Below are positions 34,650 to 45,755 of a stretch of 64,000 bases of DNA, in pieces. Below the pieces are notes generated by a model, which saw only the letters and a program-made list of their open reading frames with translations, made no database searches and was not told where the DNA came from. Each line of letters opens with the position of its first letter. Position 1 is the stretch's first letter. Source of the DNA: Theobroma cacao (Eukaryota; Streptophyta; Magnoliopsida; Malvales; Malvaceae); contig NC_030851.1 in NCBI RefSeq assembly GCF_000208745.1, forward strand, positions 33,254,974 to 33,318,973. Direction: 5' to 3'. The position numbers and the translations under genes were made by a program.

Positions 34650-35690
34650 AAATATAGGCTCTAGTAAAATGTTTTCTAAATCATCGCTCATTCAAAACTT
34701 ATAACAAAAAACAAAAGGTGAAATCGTTCACCAGCAAAATCGAAATGTTGAAGCAAGATTTCTTTTATTGTTATAAACTTAATTTAACTCATCAAAATTA
34801 GAGTGACTTAATGCTATGATCTTTCAAAAATTATTTTCATCACAAGTTATTCAATATAACATCATATCAATTCACAAATAAATATTTGAAATTTTGAGAT
34901 TTCAAAACATTCAAAGTGCTTGTTCCCTATGCACAAAACTAAATACATAATAGGCATGTTTACATAGCATATACATAGCTTTCATCAAACTCATTTAAAT
35001 CCTTCAACCAACATGAAATTTCTTCTTACAATCATGCTTCATCATAAAAAAAAAAGTTTTAATGCGAAATCGTAAACAAGGCATGTTAAATTATATCAAA
35101 ATAATTAAAAATGTTGTATCTATCGTCCTATTTAAAGCATGCCTTTTCTCTTAACACCTTTCGATGATAACTTGACCTCTCCAAAACACTAGCTTTCAAG
35201 CATCACCTACCTACGAATATTCCATCATTAATACCATATTCTCTAATCGTATCTTTAACAAATAGCCATTTATCCTTTCGTAAACTTCTTTACCTAACCA
35301 CTAATCCAAAAATTAATAGCTAAATATAACCTATGTATCCTTGTAGTTTCTTGCCTTAGCTAGAAGATTTGTTTTTCAGACAAAATTTAATGTAATGATT
35401 CAATTTTCTTACCTATGTTCTTCTTGATTTTGTTTTGATTTGTTTCTTTATGTCTAATCTACAAGCATTTTACATGAATTGTAGAGGTTAGTTCTCTATT
35501 AATTGTGAACAAAAGGGGAATTAACTACAGAATTGTGTATTTGTGAGTTGGTAGAAATTATAATGTTTTGTTTATTATTATTTTAGTGATGAATATTTTG
35601 ACATGAAATGTATTATTATTGTAATAATAGCATTGTAATATAATAAAATTTTTTAACTTTGTTATCTAAACACATAACTATTCTGTATAC
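34650..35690. other. AT-rich, nothing recognised
   Basis: No coding similarity or clear repeat seen. It lies between the truncated Ty3-type element and the next LINE. Confidence 0.4.
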
Positions 35691-35692
35691 TG

Positions 35693-37050
35693 TAATTAAA
35701 GAGATAAGAATAAGAGTGCTATGATTGGTGGTATTGGCATTGTTGTCAAGAATGATAAAAAGGTTGGGTTTTGAGATGAGGAATGGGTGGAAAGGCTTTT
35801 ACTAAAAATAACTTTCTCAAGGATTTTTTTTCTCTTTTGATTATGAAGGTGGGCAGTGTAAAGGAGTTTGGAAAATGGCAAGAAGATAATTGGGTATGGA
35901 AAATCAAGCTAAGGCGAAATGTTTTTAAGTGGGAAATGGTGCAGTGGGGTTAATTCCAAGCTGTTATTGAGGAGCAAGTTTTAAGGAAGGGGTTTGAAGA
36001 TAAATTAGTTTGGAAATGAACCTTTAATGGTCGATATACTTTTGGTAGTTTTTGTAGATCTGAAATGGTTAATGATAGTACATGTACAAATGTCTAGCAA
36101 AAACTTTGGGCTAGCCTTGCTTCTTTCAAACTTGAGGTTTTTTGCTAGCAATTGGTTAGAGGTCGACTATTGGTCAAAAAGATATTGGCAAGCAAAGGTA
36201 GCACAAGTGAGGTTGCGATAGTGTGCATGCTATGTCGTAGAGAGAAAGAAATGATTAGTCATCTTTTCTTTATTTGTGATAAAACTTGGTTGATTTGGAA
36301 AATGTGGTGTGATTTATATAATTTATAATGGGTAGTTCACAAAGACCCATGTGTATGTTTTAAGTCTTGGCTAGGGTAAAAATGACATGGTTTGGAAAAT
36401 GTCGTTTTATGCTATTATTTGAGCCATATGGATTGCTAGGAATGAAGTGGTTTCTAAAAGAAAGGAGTGGAACAAAAATCAACTCATTGAGCTGATGAAG
36501 GTAAGAATGGGTTGGTAGATTAATGTTAAGTGGTCGAACGTCAATATTTCAATTAGTGATTTAATTAGATGCCCCATGATTGGGAATAACCTTGTTAAAA
36601 TGGGGAAAAACAAAGTTGTTGTGGAGTGGTCTAAGCTTAAAGACGGCAGGATCAAGTTTAATACGGATGGTGCTTCCAAAAATAATGCTAGAGAAGTTGG
36701 TATTAAGGGCCTCTTACGTAATTCCAAAAGTACAACCTTTGCTATCTTCTCTAAATCTATTGGACATGCTGATGCTGACCTTGCTTAATTGCTTGCGATA
36801 AAGGAGGTCGTTACTATCTATCTAGCTTCAACTTAAGCTTCTTTTAGTTTGATCATTGAGTGGAGATTCCTTGAATCTAGAGAATATGCCTTAAAGAATG
36901 AGAAAAATTACTATTCAAATTTCTAATCTTTTCCACAAAGTTCCAATATGGAACATTAAACATGTCCCCTGATCAGCCAACTAGGATGTGAATAATTTGG
37001 CTAAATGAGGGATTTAGAGAACTCATGATTTGTTGTGGATTAGTTGTGAT
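35693..37050 (+). pseudogene. LINE 3' half: RT end, zf-RVT and RNase H
   Basis: Fragments in order: DNWVWKIKLRRNVFKWEMVQ (35895-35945), CMLCRREKEMISHLFFICDK (zf-RVT, about 36225), IIxAIWIARNEVVSKRKEWN, then RNase H DGRIKFNTDGASKNNAREVG (about 36640) and LLRNSKSTTFAIFSKSIGHA, ending near DLLWIS at 37040. Stops and frame changes interrupt it. The RNase H wording is close to the fragment at 1-507, so both are probably the same family. Confidence 0.8.
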
Positions 37051-37568
37051 AGTGGGGGAGTTGTTGGCAGATGAAGGTAGCCAGAATTTTCCCCTTAGCA
37101 TTTTGGCTCTTGGGTTTTTTTTTGTTTTTTTTTTATGCAGGGAATTTTCTTTTTAAACTTGGTTGTTTGTTTTGTGGTTGAGTTTGGAGTTTATTTTTAC
37201 TAACACCTCATGCCTAGGTAAGTTTGTTGGAAGCACTTTTTTGTTAGTGGTTGGTTTTGATTGTTTTCATGCTTGTTATTCTAAGGCAAGGGTTATAGTT
37301 TATGGGGTACAACTTCTCATTGGATTTTGTAAATCTTGTACATGCTTTGTGCGATTCCATGATCTAGGGAGAACTGCTATGGATTCTTTTTTGTATAGTG
37401 GTATATTTTGGGTTATTTGAGTGGAGGTTATGTTGACCACAAGGGGTATTTTGTTTTGTTGTAAAGTCCCACGAGTTTAAGACAGCTTGTAGACCTGTTT
37501 TTTTAAGGTTGCATTTTTTTTAAGATGTTCTTAACTTAATAGATAATATATTCCAACTTTTTTTAAAA
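37051..37568 (+). repeat. LINE 3' UTR with A-rich end
   Basis: This T-rich non-coding tail follows the RNase H fragment and ends near TTTTTTTAAAAAAAATCC at about 37557-37574. The open frame 37163-37420 inside it shows no known domain and is taken as chance. Confidence 0.55.
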
Positions 37569-37574
37569 AAAATC

Positions 37575-38385
37575 CTTTGAGTTCAAACGTCCATTAGTTA
37601 GGGTTTATAAAAACTTTATCTTAGTGAGCTTGAGAGTATCAAAACCATCCTAAAAACCAAAGTTTTAGAGAGAAAAGCAAATTTTTGATAAATAAAAAAT
37701 TCTAGAAATCGAAACCCAATGTGTCAATTTTATAAACAGTGAAACCTTATCTCTAGATGTTCTTAAAACAAAAAACTGATCTCAAATATGAAGTTTGAAT
37801 GCTTCAAATGGCTTGAAAGGATGAGAGATAAAGTAAAAAGAGACAAGAGACAAGAGAGTCTGAGACTAGAGAGAGTATTTTTCCATTTAAGGAAAATGTT
37901 ATGAGGTTTTAAGTTTTTTTAAAACATAGTAGAAAGTTCATTTTACCCTTATTTTTTCAAATTCACTACGTAAGTATCTATACTTTTGTTCTTGGTTGAT
38001 AGGTATCGATACTCTATAAACAAGTATCAATATTTGTTCATTATGATTCATTTCTCGATTTCAAGTTTTGATACCATATGAATAAGTATTGATACTTTTA
38101 GTCTAGAATGTAGTTTTAAGCTTAAAACAAAGACTTTTGACCCTCTCTATGTCCGACCTTTCAAGTAAACTTATTTGGTTCCAAAATATACATTTTGTAT
38201 GTTGTGGATGTTCGAATATATTGTTAAAAAACTTAAATTTACATGTTCACCAAGTTGAGTTACATTTTTAACGTTGATTAAAGGTTGGGGTTTCATAAGA
38301 GAGTGAAAAGCAATTAGTTGTTTCCAAAAGCTTTATTGAAGTACAGTACAAATCCATAGCCATTACTTGTTGCAAGGTATTTTGA
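37575..38385. repeat. LTR-like non-coding sequence
   Basis: No coding sequence. It contains the same kind of TATCGATACT/AAGTATTGATACTT motifs (about 37970-38100) as the Ty3-type LTR at 31.5-33.4 kb, so it may be a diverged LTR fragment. Boundaries unknown. Confidence 0.35.
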
Positions 38386-38394
38386 ATTTTTGCA

Positions 38395-38625
38395 TTGGTC
38401 AAAGACTTTGGTATGTCACACATAGGAGTAGTGGACCTGTATTGTGATAATCAATTTGCACTGCATATAAATGGGAATCCCACATTCAATGAGAGGACAA
38501 AGCATATTGAAGTGGACTACCACTTTATTAGAGAAAAAAGTCTTGGTAGGACTTATTAATCCAAGATATACCCCAATTGCCTTTCAAATAGCTAATTTGC
38601 TTATCAAAGGTTTGCTATCAAGATA
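38395..38625 (+). pseudogene. Copia RNase H C-terminal remnant
   Basis: With one frame change it reads DNQFALHINGNPTFNERTKH, IEVDYHFIREK, then FQIANLLIKGL, which is the end of Copia RNase H (D-N-Q-S-A, H-E-R-T-K-H-I-E-x-D-x-H-F-x-R, Q-x-A-D-x-x-T-K-x-L). The upstream part of the element is missing. Confidence 0.8.
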
Positions 38626-38628
38626 ATG

Positions 38629-39190
38629 TGTTGAATTTTAAGTTGACTAGAATTCTAAATCTTAATTGATTAAGATTCTTGTTTGTGTATAACATTAAGT
38701 AGTTGTATAGTTTTAAACTTTTTATTTGACATTGAGTCATAATCTCACTTTCCTTTGGACTTTTATATTATAAAAGTGGATCTCTAGGCTTCAAAATTGT
38801 AAGTAGCGCTTCGAGAGCTCTAAAGAGTGAATACCTTGTAACTTTGTCTTTTGCTTTGTATGGAGCTAGAGCGGTTTAAGTTAGTATTTTTGAGAGGTTA
38901 TTGAAAAAGGGTGTGTAAGGGATCTTGAATTGGTTTAAGGAATCATAGAGGTCAATTTATAGTATTTTAATTTTTCAATAATGGAAGACCAGTTTCACTC
39001 CGTGAATGTAGGCAAAAGGTCAAACCACGTAAATTTTTGTATTTTCCTATCTGTTTGATCCTCTGAATTTTATCTTTATTGTTTCTTAAGCAATTTTTAT
39101 AACATAGTGTAAGGGACTGCTAGGGAAGATGAGCATTAACAATAATCATACTCATCTTGAGGGAGATTATAAAAAATGATGGAGTTACAT
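38629..39190 (+). repeat. Probable Copia 3' LTR and adjoining LTR debris
   Basis: It starts TGTTGAATTTTAAG just after the RNase H remnant. It contains CACTCCGTGAATGTAGGC followed by AACCACGTAAATTTTTGTAT, wording common near the end of plant Copia LTRs. At about 39150-39175 there is a polypurine-like CATCTTGAGGGAGATTA, as before another LTR. Not resolved further. Confidence 0.45.
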
Positions 39191-39518
39191 CAAGCTTCAC
39201 GAACCTAACTGTGCACATCTGAAGCATGTGAAGAGAAATGGTTTAATGAAACAGCACGTGCTGTAGAGTAGTTAATTGTTAAGTTTCCTGTTTTACTTGA
39301 ACAAAAATGGTCTGCCCCGTCTTTATGCCTTCTTCCCTGCCCCATATATAAATTTTTATAAGTGTCTACTTGATGCTTGTAGTGTAAAATATCTTATTCT
39401 CGTATTCAAATAAAGAGTAAACCTAAACACTGTCAATGAAACAAATAAAATTTAATACTTTTCATCCCACTATTTTTCTGTTCATTCTTCCCTCTTTTAG
39501 TCACTTATTTTTTTCATG

Positions 39519-39612
39519 GAATTGGGAATTTTCAGTAAACGAAATTGCACTTATGTTGTGATCTAGAATTGAGAATTTTCGGTGAATGAAATTTAGGCCT
39601 CACACCAATTGA
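39519..39612. repeat. 47-bp tandem duplication
   Basis: GAATTGGGAATTTTCAGTAA at 39519 recurs as GAATTGAGAATTTTCGGTGA at 39566, followed in both by a CGAAATT/TGAAATT block. Confidence 0.65.
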
Positions 39613-39741
39613 ATCCTTCAATTTCTGATGTTTCATGCCAAAGAGAAAAGAGAGAAAAGAAGAAGAAAAAAAGGAAAGGAAAAGATAGAAGAAATTAGAG
39701 AGACGGGATGCGGGACCGCAAGGAAAGTAGAGGTTCTCAGT

Positions 39742-40320
39742 ATGAAGATCCTTGACTGGAATGGTAGGGGTTTGAATGACAGTGTTAAAACCAGAACGTT
39801 GAGAAGGGTGATTAACAACACAGAGACATGGATGGGTTTGTTCAAGAAACAAAAATGGAGATAATAGATGAAAGAGATATTAAGCATTTAGCTCAATAGT
39901 TGGTGTATAATCCCCTTACCTTAAAAGTAGGGTTCGAACCCCTTCCTCTAATTAAAAAAAATATATATTGAGAGTGTAGGGAGTGACATGGATTTTGATG
40001 GGGAATTTATGCCGGACTGATCAGGGGGTCTACAGACGGTGTGGAATAAGGCAGTTTTTGTTAAGAAAGGTGAATTGCAATGATAAAGTTTTTGTATACA
40101 GGCACGATCGACAGCACCCTTTCTGTTTTATTGATACATGCAAATATGCAGGGAGACGAAATACTTTGCGTATGCATTGGCAAAGCTGGGCATGTTTCAC
40201 AGGGGATGGATTCATTGGGGTGTTTGACGATTAGGTGGATTCAAAGTGTGTTCCACTGTGTTTTCCAACTCATAGTTATGAGTTGTCAATGTTTAATTTT
40301 ACTTTTTGTTTGGATATGAG
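39742..40320 (+). pseudogene. LINE endonuclease (ORF2 start) fragment, split by a SINE
   Basis: MKILDWNGRGLNDSVKTRTL at 39742 is the hallmark start of a LINE ORF2 endonuclease (usually MKxLSWNxRGL). The frame continues with RRVINN and, one frame over, FVQETKMEIIDERDIKHL (catalytic Glu region). After the SINE it resumes SGGLQTVWNKAVFVK (compare S-A-G-G-L-L-x-x-W-N), then NMQGDE and other EN-like pieces to about 40240. RT and the rest are absent. Confidence 0.72.
39885..39964 (+). mobile_element. Short tRNA-derived SINE, about 80 bp
   Basis: Box A-like TTTAGCTCAATAGTTGGTGT and box B GGTTCGAACCC stand about 40 bases apart, as in a tRNA gene, and an A-rich end follows. Flanks ATATTAAG (39877-39884) and ATATTGAG (39965-39972) match at 7 of 8 bases, a likely target duplication. 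The arms do not fold into a proper tRNA cloverleaf, so it is not called a tRNA gene. It splits a LINE endonuclease. Confidence 0.6.
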
Positions 40321-40433
40321 GATAACGTAATATTAAATAAATTATTATTTACACTAACTACAAGTATTAAGAGCAAAAATCTATAAATGGGGGAGGGAAA
40401 GAGACCCAAAGAGAGGGTAGAGGATTTTTGTTG
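40298..40433 (+). repeat. Dispersed repeat, second copy of 28850-28985
   Basis: It shares TTTTACTTTTTGTTTGGATAT, a GTAATATTAAATAAA block and the end GAGGGTAGAGGATTTTTGTT with the copy near the 87-residue gene. No coding. TATA-like and T/C-rich text downstream (40480-40570) suggests LTR debris. Confidence 0.55.
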
Positions 40434-42431
40434 GTTTCAGTTAGTTTGTTAATCATGATTTATAATTAATTAAATAACCTTGTGTGAGTAGTATAAATGC
40501 TACCGTTGTAACCCGTTTTGTTACAAGCCGAAAAAGTAAAATTTCCCCAAATCTTCTCCTTCCTTCCTCACAATCTTACAAAAAAAAAAAAGAAAAGAAA
40601 AAAGAGTTCCTTTGCGAGCAGCAAAGTTGCAGTGAATGGTTGCTCACATTCTAGATATCAACATAAATTTGTTAGTTGTAATATGCCCGTGCATGAACTA
40701 AGTTGACATAAAATTCTTCTTCCTTGTTGACTTGTTCACTTGAAAAAGATTTGAGAAAAAACTAAAAGAATGGGGGAACGCTCCATCTGTTTACATGCAT
40801 GCAGCACTTGATCGAACGGTGTTGGGCAGTAGTGCTAGCTACAAGTCAGAGGCTTTGACACTCGGCTTCGTCATTATTATATGCTTAACTACAAAGGTTT
40901 GCTCCTTAAATAAGGATTTAATACTAGAGTACTCTTTTTCAGTGGTTTATAATTGGGATGAAAGAGGGCCTGGACCATTGTTTAGCAGTAGATGGAGGGC
41001 GTGGGCAACGGATACATATCACCAGCCAACGTTCAAAACGGGGCGGCTGCCAGTCCCAAAAGATAATGAGAGGGGGTTATATGGTTGTGAATCTATCAAA
41101 TCATAAAATCTTTCTTCCAAAATTGAAAATTTTTAATTTCTTAATCTTGTGTAATCACTGTAATGCTACTCATAATCATGGGGTGCATTGGAGATATATA
41201 TATATATTTACCGTCAAAATATGAAGTTTAATAATAAAATTCATGGTTAAGTAATTAAGGGAGCTAGCATGTTGAACTTCCCTTGCCTTGTGATTTTGGT
41301 AAAGCAAAAGGCAATGCTAACTTTAACTAGTAGTATGGTCATGGTAATGCTTTGCCATTATGAGAACAGCTTAGAGTGGTGGATGAGACCAACGCTTGTC
41401 CAGACAAATGAGAACATCTAGGGTTAGGCAAGGGGCATACCCAGGCACAAGTTGGAGGAGTGCTACTAATGACAAAAAAAGCAGTGAAAAACTTGTTCAA
41501 TAAGTGTAAATTCCGAGAGAAATCGGAAAGGTGCCTACGTGCAAAAGTTAGTCTAGAAATCCATGATCCAGTTCCAACGGTGGATCGGTCTGGGTCAGTT
41601 TGTTTATTAAAATGGCGCTGCAGACAGGACAACCAAACTTGTCACATCCAAAGTATTGTCAGGACGCCTTGCTATTGTGTTTACACTGCGACAAAGACAT
41701 CTTTTACCGACATCTTTTTATCGCAGTAAAGATTAAGATGATATTTTTCTACCATGCCTAATTTTACGTTTAAATTCCTTTAAAGAATAAAGTATAAAAC
41801 CATACTTTTATCCTAAATTCTGAAATTCAAATGACAAGAGTAATTAAGCCTCCCTAGTCCCTACCTAAACAGACTAGAGAAGTAGGAAACAAAAGAAGGG
41901 GTAGAGATCCAAGTTTTAAAGGTTTGTAATACCAATCCTGGTGGGACCTTTTCATGCACTTTTCCTTCAAAGCTGGTTCTTTAAGCATGGAAACATTCAC
42001 TCGAAGGGGGATTAAGTCGTAATCCGATCCCATTCCTAAAGAACTAACATCTTCTCAAAACCCAACCCTTCACTTGTCGGCTGACCAGACATTAAAAAAC
42101 TTAGACAGCATTAGCCACGCAGGTTGCCACTTTCTTCTGAAACTCACCCTCTAATTAAAAGCAATGCCGAGTACAGAACAGACTGGCAAAAAGAAGCGTA
42201 ATCTCTCACTTTCGACTTTGTTGTTTCCCCCTAACATATCACTATTTTTTACTATGCTTTTCCAAGATGAGTAAATTTAAAAAAAAAAAATAGTGAATTC
42301 AGTTTGGAAATTATGAGTGACTCTTTCTGAAATAAGTGGGCAACATTAGAAACTATTTGGGCTTCTTTAGGGGGAGTGACTAGATAGTAGTAGATATTTC
42401 TCTAGAAGAAGATACTTTCATACATCAATAA

Positions 42432-42468
<37 letters not shown>

Positions 42469-45240
42469 ATGATGACCTTCTTCTATATCCACTCATATAT
42501 GGTCCTTGATAGAAGGTGGAAATTGATTTAAAATTTATCAAAAGATTTCAATTAGTTTAGTTAATATTTATTACCTTCAAAAGAAATAATTGTTGTTGGT
42601 CAAGGAAGAAATGCATGTGTCTACTAGATGTGAACATAAATTTTGGAATATTTAATAAGAGATGAAACTTATTCATTGACTACTCCCATTAAGTTCTTTT
42701 ATAATTTCAATGGATCAACGGGGAAAAAGTATGTATAATTTTTCATAAATATTATATGTGTAATGAGAATATATTTATATATAAAGCTTAGTGGGTTAAA
42801 TAGACCCAATTGACCATCATCTACATCTGACAATAAAATGAATTTAATGCCAAATTATAATTGCAGAAAAGAGGATCCATTGTTAAAGAGCATTCATATA
42901 TGCATAAAAAATCTATTATATATTTCATATTTGTTTTTTGGAATTTGAAATCTTACTTTTCATTATTGACATGCAAGTGGAATAAATTAATAATTTAACC
43001 ATTAACAATGGAATTACCGTTAGCTAACTTTAACATATATCTAAATGCTACATGTTATTAAAATTAGTTACCACGTCAACATATATACACATATTTAATG
43101 AATTGTTTAAATGTTTAATTATATTTAGGCTCCTAATTTGTTGGCTTATAATTAGGTGATAAGAAGGATAAGAATGATTTAAATACCAGTTTCTCAATTT
43201 ATATATATGTATATATTTATATGATATTATTTCAAGCTGTGTATGAATAATATCTATGACGTATCACTTGTGATCAAGTTAAGATGAAATAATAATTAAT
43301 TCTCTGGCCATCTTCATAGTTTCTTGACAAACACTGGGCCCGAACCCCGGCTCTGCAAACGCATTTGTTACGGTCCATGACAACAACCAACTCGCTATAA
43401 TGGAATCGGGCTCTTCGGCCTGCTTCTCATTGGGCCCATAAACAGGTGAAACTTAGTTCGCAATGCTATGCTTTGCAGGCACCATTGCCGTCTCATTCAC
43501 TACACTCCTTAACATTACTATATAAAGTCACCACCACAATTCCACTCCAAGATTGAACTTTATGCACTTCTCCATATCCTAACCACAATTTAGTTATCTT
43601 ATCTCTTTGATAATCCAAAAAATAATTAATCAAATGCGTAAAAAACTAACATGAATATAGTTTTAACATTTAGTTAAGAGATAAGTTGAACAACATATCA
43701 AATAACAAATTTCCGACTCCAAGCTAAAATGTGAATCAAAATCCATGTTATTCATGTGATTACTTGAGTTAAAATCTATAATATAACGTAAAAATTATAA
43801 TATTTATTTAGATCGCCATATCAATTAAAATTAACATATTCAATGCGTACCTTGACTTGGAGATTAAAAAGTTAAACCAACTCTAATTTATCTATATCAC
43901 ATGAGTTAAAGTTTATGAATCGACGATTTTTATTTTTAAAAAAAGAAAAACTTATGCAGCAATAGGAAAATTAAAATATTAATCTAAATCCCATGTTCCA
44001 TGTCACTTGTGTTAAAGCAAACTTAGTCTACGTGTACCCCTTTATAATGAAGATTAGAATTCTGGATTTGAATATGGGCATAAGGAAAGACGTTGATATG
44101 CGTACTTAAAAAGTAAAAATAATTATAAGGACAAAAAGTAATTATTATAAGCGTCTTGCATGCTGTTATGTCGAATTATCATTTCTTGGGCCTCTTTTAA
44201 GAAGTGGGCCTGTAATTTTATGCCCACTAAAATATTATAGCTGATGTCTGGCAGCATCAGCACCCTCCAATCGTACCCTAGATAATGTCATCACCAAATT
44301 ATTTTGGATGCTATTCTAATAATTTAACGACGTTTAATATCTTAATATGATGTTGGGTCACAACGATAGTAAAAGGAATAAAAAAATCTCTGGATGATGA
44401 TGACGATGGATATCCTTGTCTAGTTAATATTATTATTTATATATATATTAAGTATTTGCTTGTACTAGCCCGACAATGATAAAATGGTGATGGATATGAT
44501 GAACGTTCCATCATATTTTATTAACTCTATAAGAAGCTTAAAATATATTCATTCTTAAAGTCATTATCGTCGTAACTAGCATTTGTTAATTATAGAATTA
44601 AATGTGGCAAAAGAAGGTGTTATGTTTTGTGGAAATATTGCTTTCCATTATCAATGTTAGGAGGGTGGGATGTCATGTCCAAGGCGGCCCACATTTTTCA
44701 TTTGAAAAGCATTTCAAGCCAGAGCAGATCCTAAGCAAAAGGCAAATGCAACCTGTTAAAGGGATATAATACGATATATACTAAGAAATTAATGTATACT
44801 TTCAATGCAAATTGGGGAAGGAAGTGATAAGCTAAAATTGACACACACGAGAATGTCTGCCATGATAACTGAGGGACCCCCTGCTCTCAGAAGATTTTTG
44901 GGAGAAGGGGGGAGCATCATCATCTGATCTCATGATTCAGATGCACGCTGAAAAGAGGAGGAGGAGATAAAAGGAAAGACCAAGGGTATCCTATTTGATG
45001 ATGAGTTAGTATTTTTCTTTTTCTTTTTATTTTTGGAGTGGTTGAAGCATTAGGAAAAGGAAGTGATAAATTTAGGTGGGAGGTTAATGGTTTTGATTAG
45101 AAATCCCGTGACAGGAAAAGATCAGAGACAGATTTAGAAAGATAGTACAAGCCCCATCATCTTTTCTTATTTTTAACCATAGCCAATTGTATCTCTTTAT
45201 CCATATCTTTTCCCTCTTCATTTCACAGCTACCGGAGACT
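40434..45240. other. Intergenic region left of the CLCSPTTH gene
   Basis: No gene could be supported; the open frames here have no recognisable domain. A TA microsatellite lies at about 42434-42466, and a 43-bp imperfect palindrome lies at 41685-41727. The last 1 kb is presumably the promoter region of the next gene. Confidence 0.45.
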
Positions 45241-45294
45241 CTAAACAAGTGAATCATCTGTTCATTTCCAGGTCATTCAAGACCCTTGTTAGAG

Positions 45295-45435
45295 GTACCA
45301 TGTCTATTTTCCATCTTCACTCAACTGCTTTCCCTCTAAATATCACGCCTAGCTGGCTACACAAAAATAGGTGTAGTATTTCATGTGGCTTACTAATTTT
45401 CATGTTGAACTATGCTAAGCGTTGAAACTTGCCAG
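45295..45435 (+). other. Predicted intron in the 5' UTR of the CLCSPTTH gene
   Basis: A donor at AGAG/GTACCATG (45295) and an acceptor at CTTGCCAG/GAGAAAG (45435) would remove an ATG-containing segment and join the leader 18 bases before the ATG at 45453. This is prediction from splice consensus only. Confidence 0.4.
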
Positions 45436-45452
45436 GAGAAAGAGAGGCCAGA

Positions 45453-45755
45453 ATGGAGAGTGGGCAGATGCCAAAGAAGGATCTGAAGGTGGAGATTCCA
45501 TCAGAGGCTGAAATGATAGCTGGTGGTGTCGAGTCTCATGCCGCAGCAGCGATATCAGGGCAAGGTGCGTCTGGAATTAGCAGACAGCCGAGTGTTACAA
45601 AGACCAATTGCCTGTGCTCTCCAACCACGCATGCTGGTTCATTCCGTTGCAGGCTTCATCGGGCCCCAAGTCTCCAGCGGACCAAAAGCATTGATTCTCA
45701 ATCCGCATCCCTTCGGGATTCTACATCTAAGGCTAATTCTGCCACCGCTGAATGA
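45453..45755 (+). CDS. Small serine-rich protein with CLCSPTTHxGSFRC signature
   Basis: The protein has 100 residues. It starts MESGQMPKKDLKVEIPSEAE, has an Ala/Gly-rich middle, then TNCLCSPTTHAGSFRCRLHR at 51-70, and a Ser-rich basic tail (LQRTKSIDSQSASL). The CLCSPTTHPGSFRC-x-x-H motif marks a plant-specific family of short proteins of unknown function; the two Cys of CLC and the FRC Cys are all present (Pro is Ala here). The frame is open a few codons upstream but without an ATG, so 45453 is the start. The Cys/His arrangement could bind metal, which is inference. It may belong to the same gene block as DRNL and NPH3. Confidence 0.8.
   Translation: MESGQMPKKDLKVEIPSEAEMIAGGVESHAAAAISGQGASGISRQPSVTKTNCLCSPTTHAGSFRCRLHRAPSLQRTKSIDSQSASLRDSTSKANSATAE

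Noticed and set aside
39885..39964. Functional tRNA gene
   Set aside because: Box A and box B are present, but the acceptor and anticodon stems do not pair, and flanking duplications point to a SINE.
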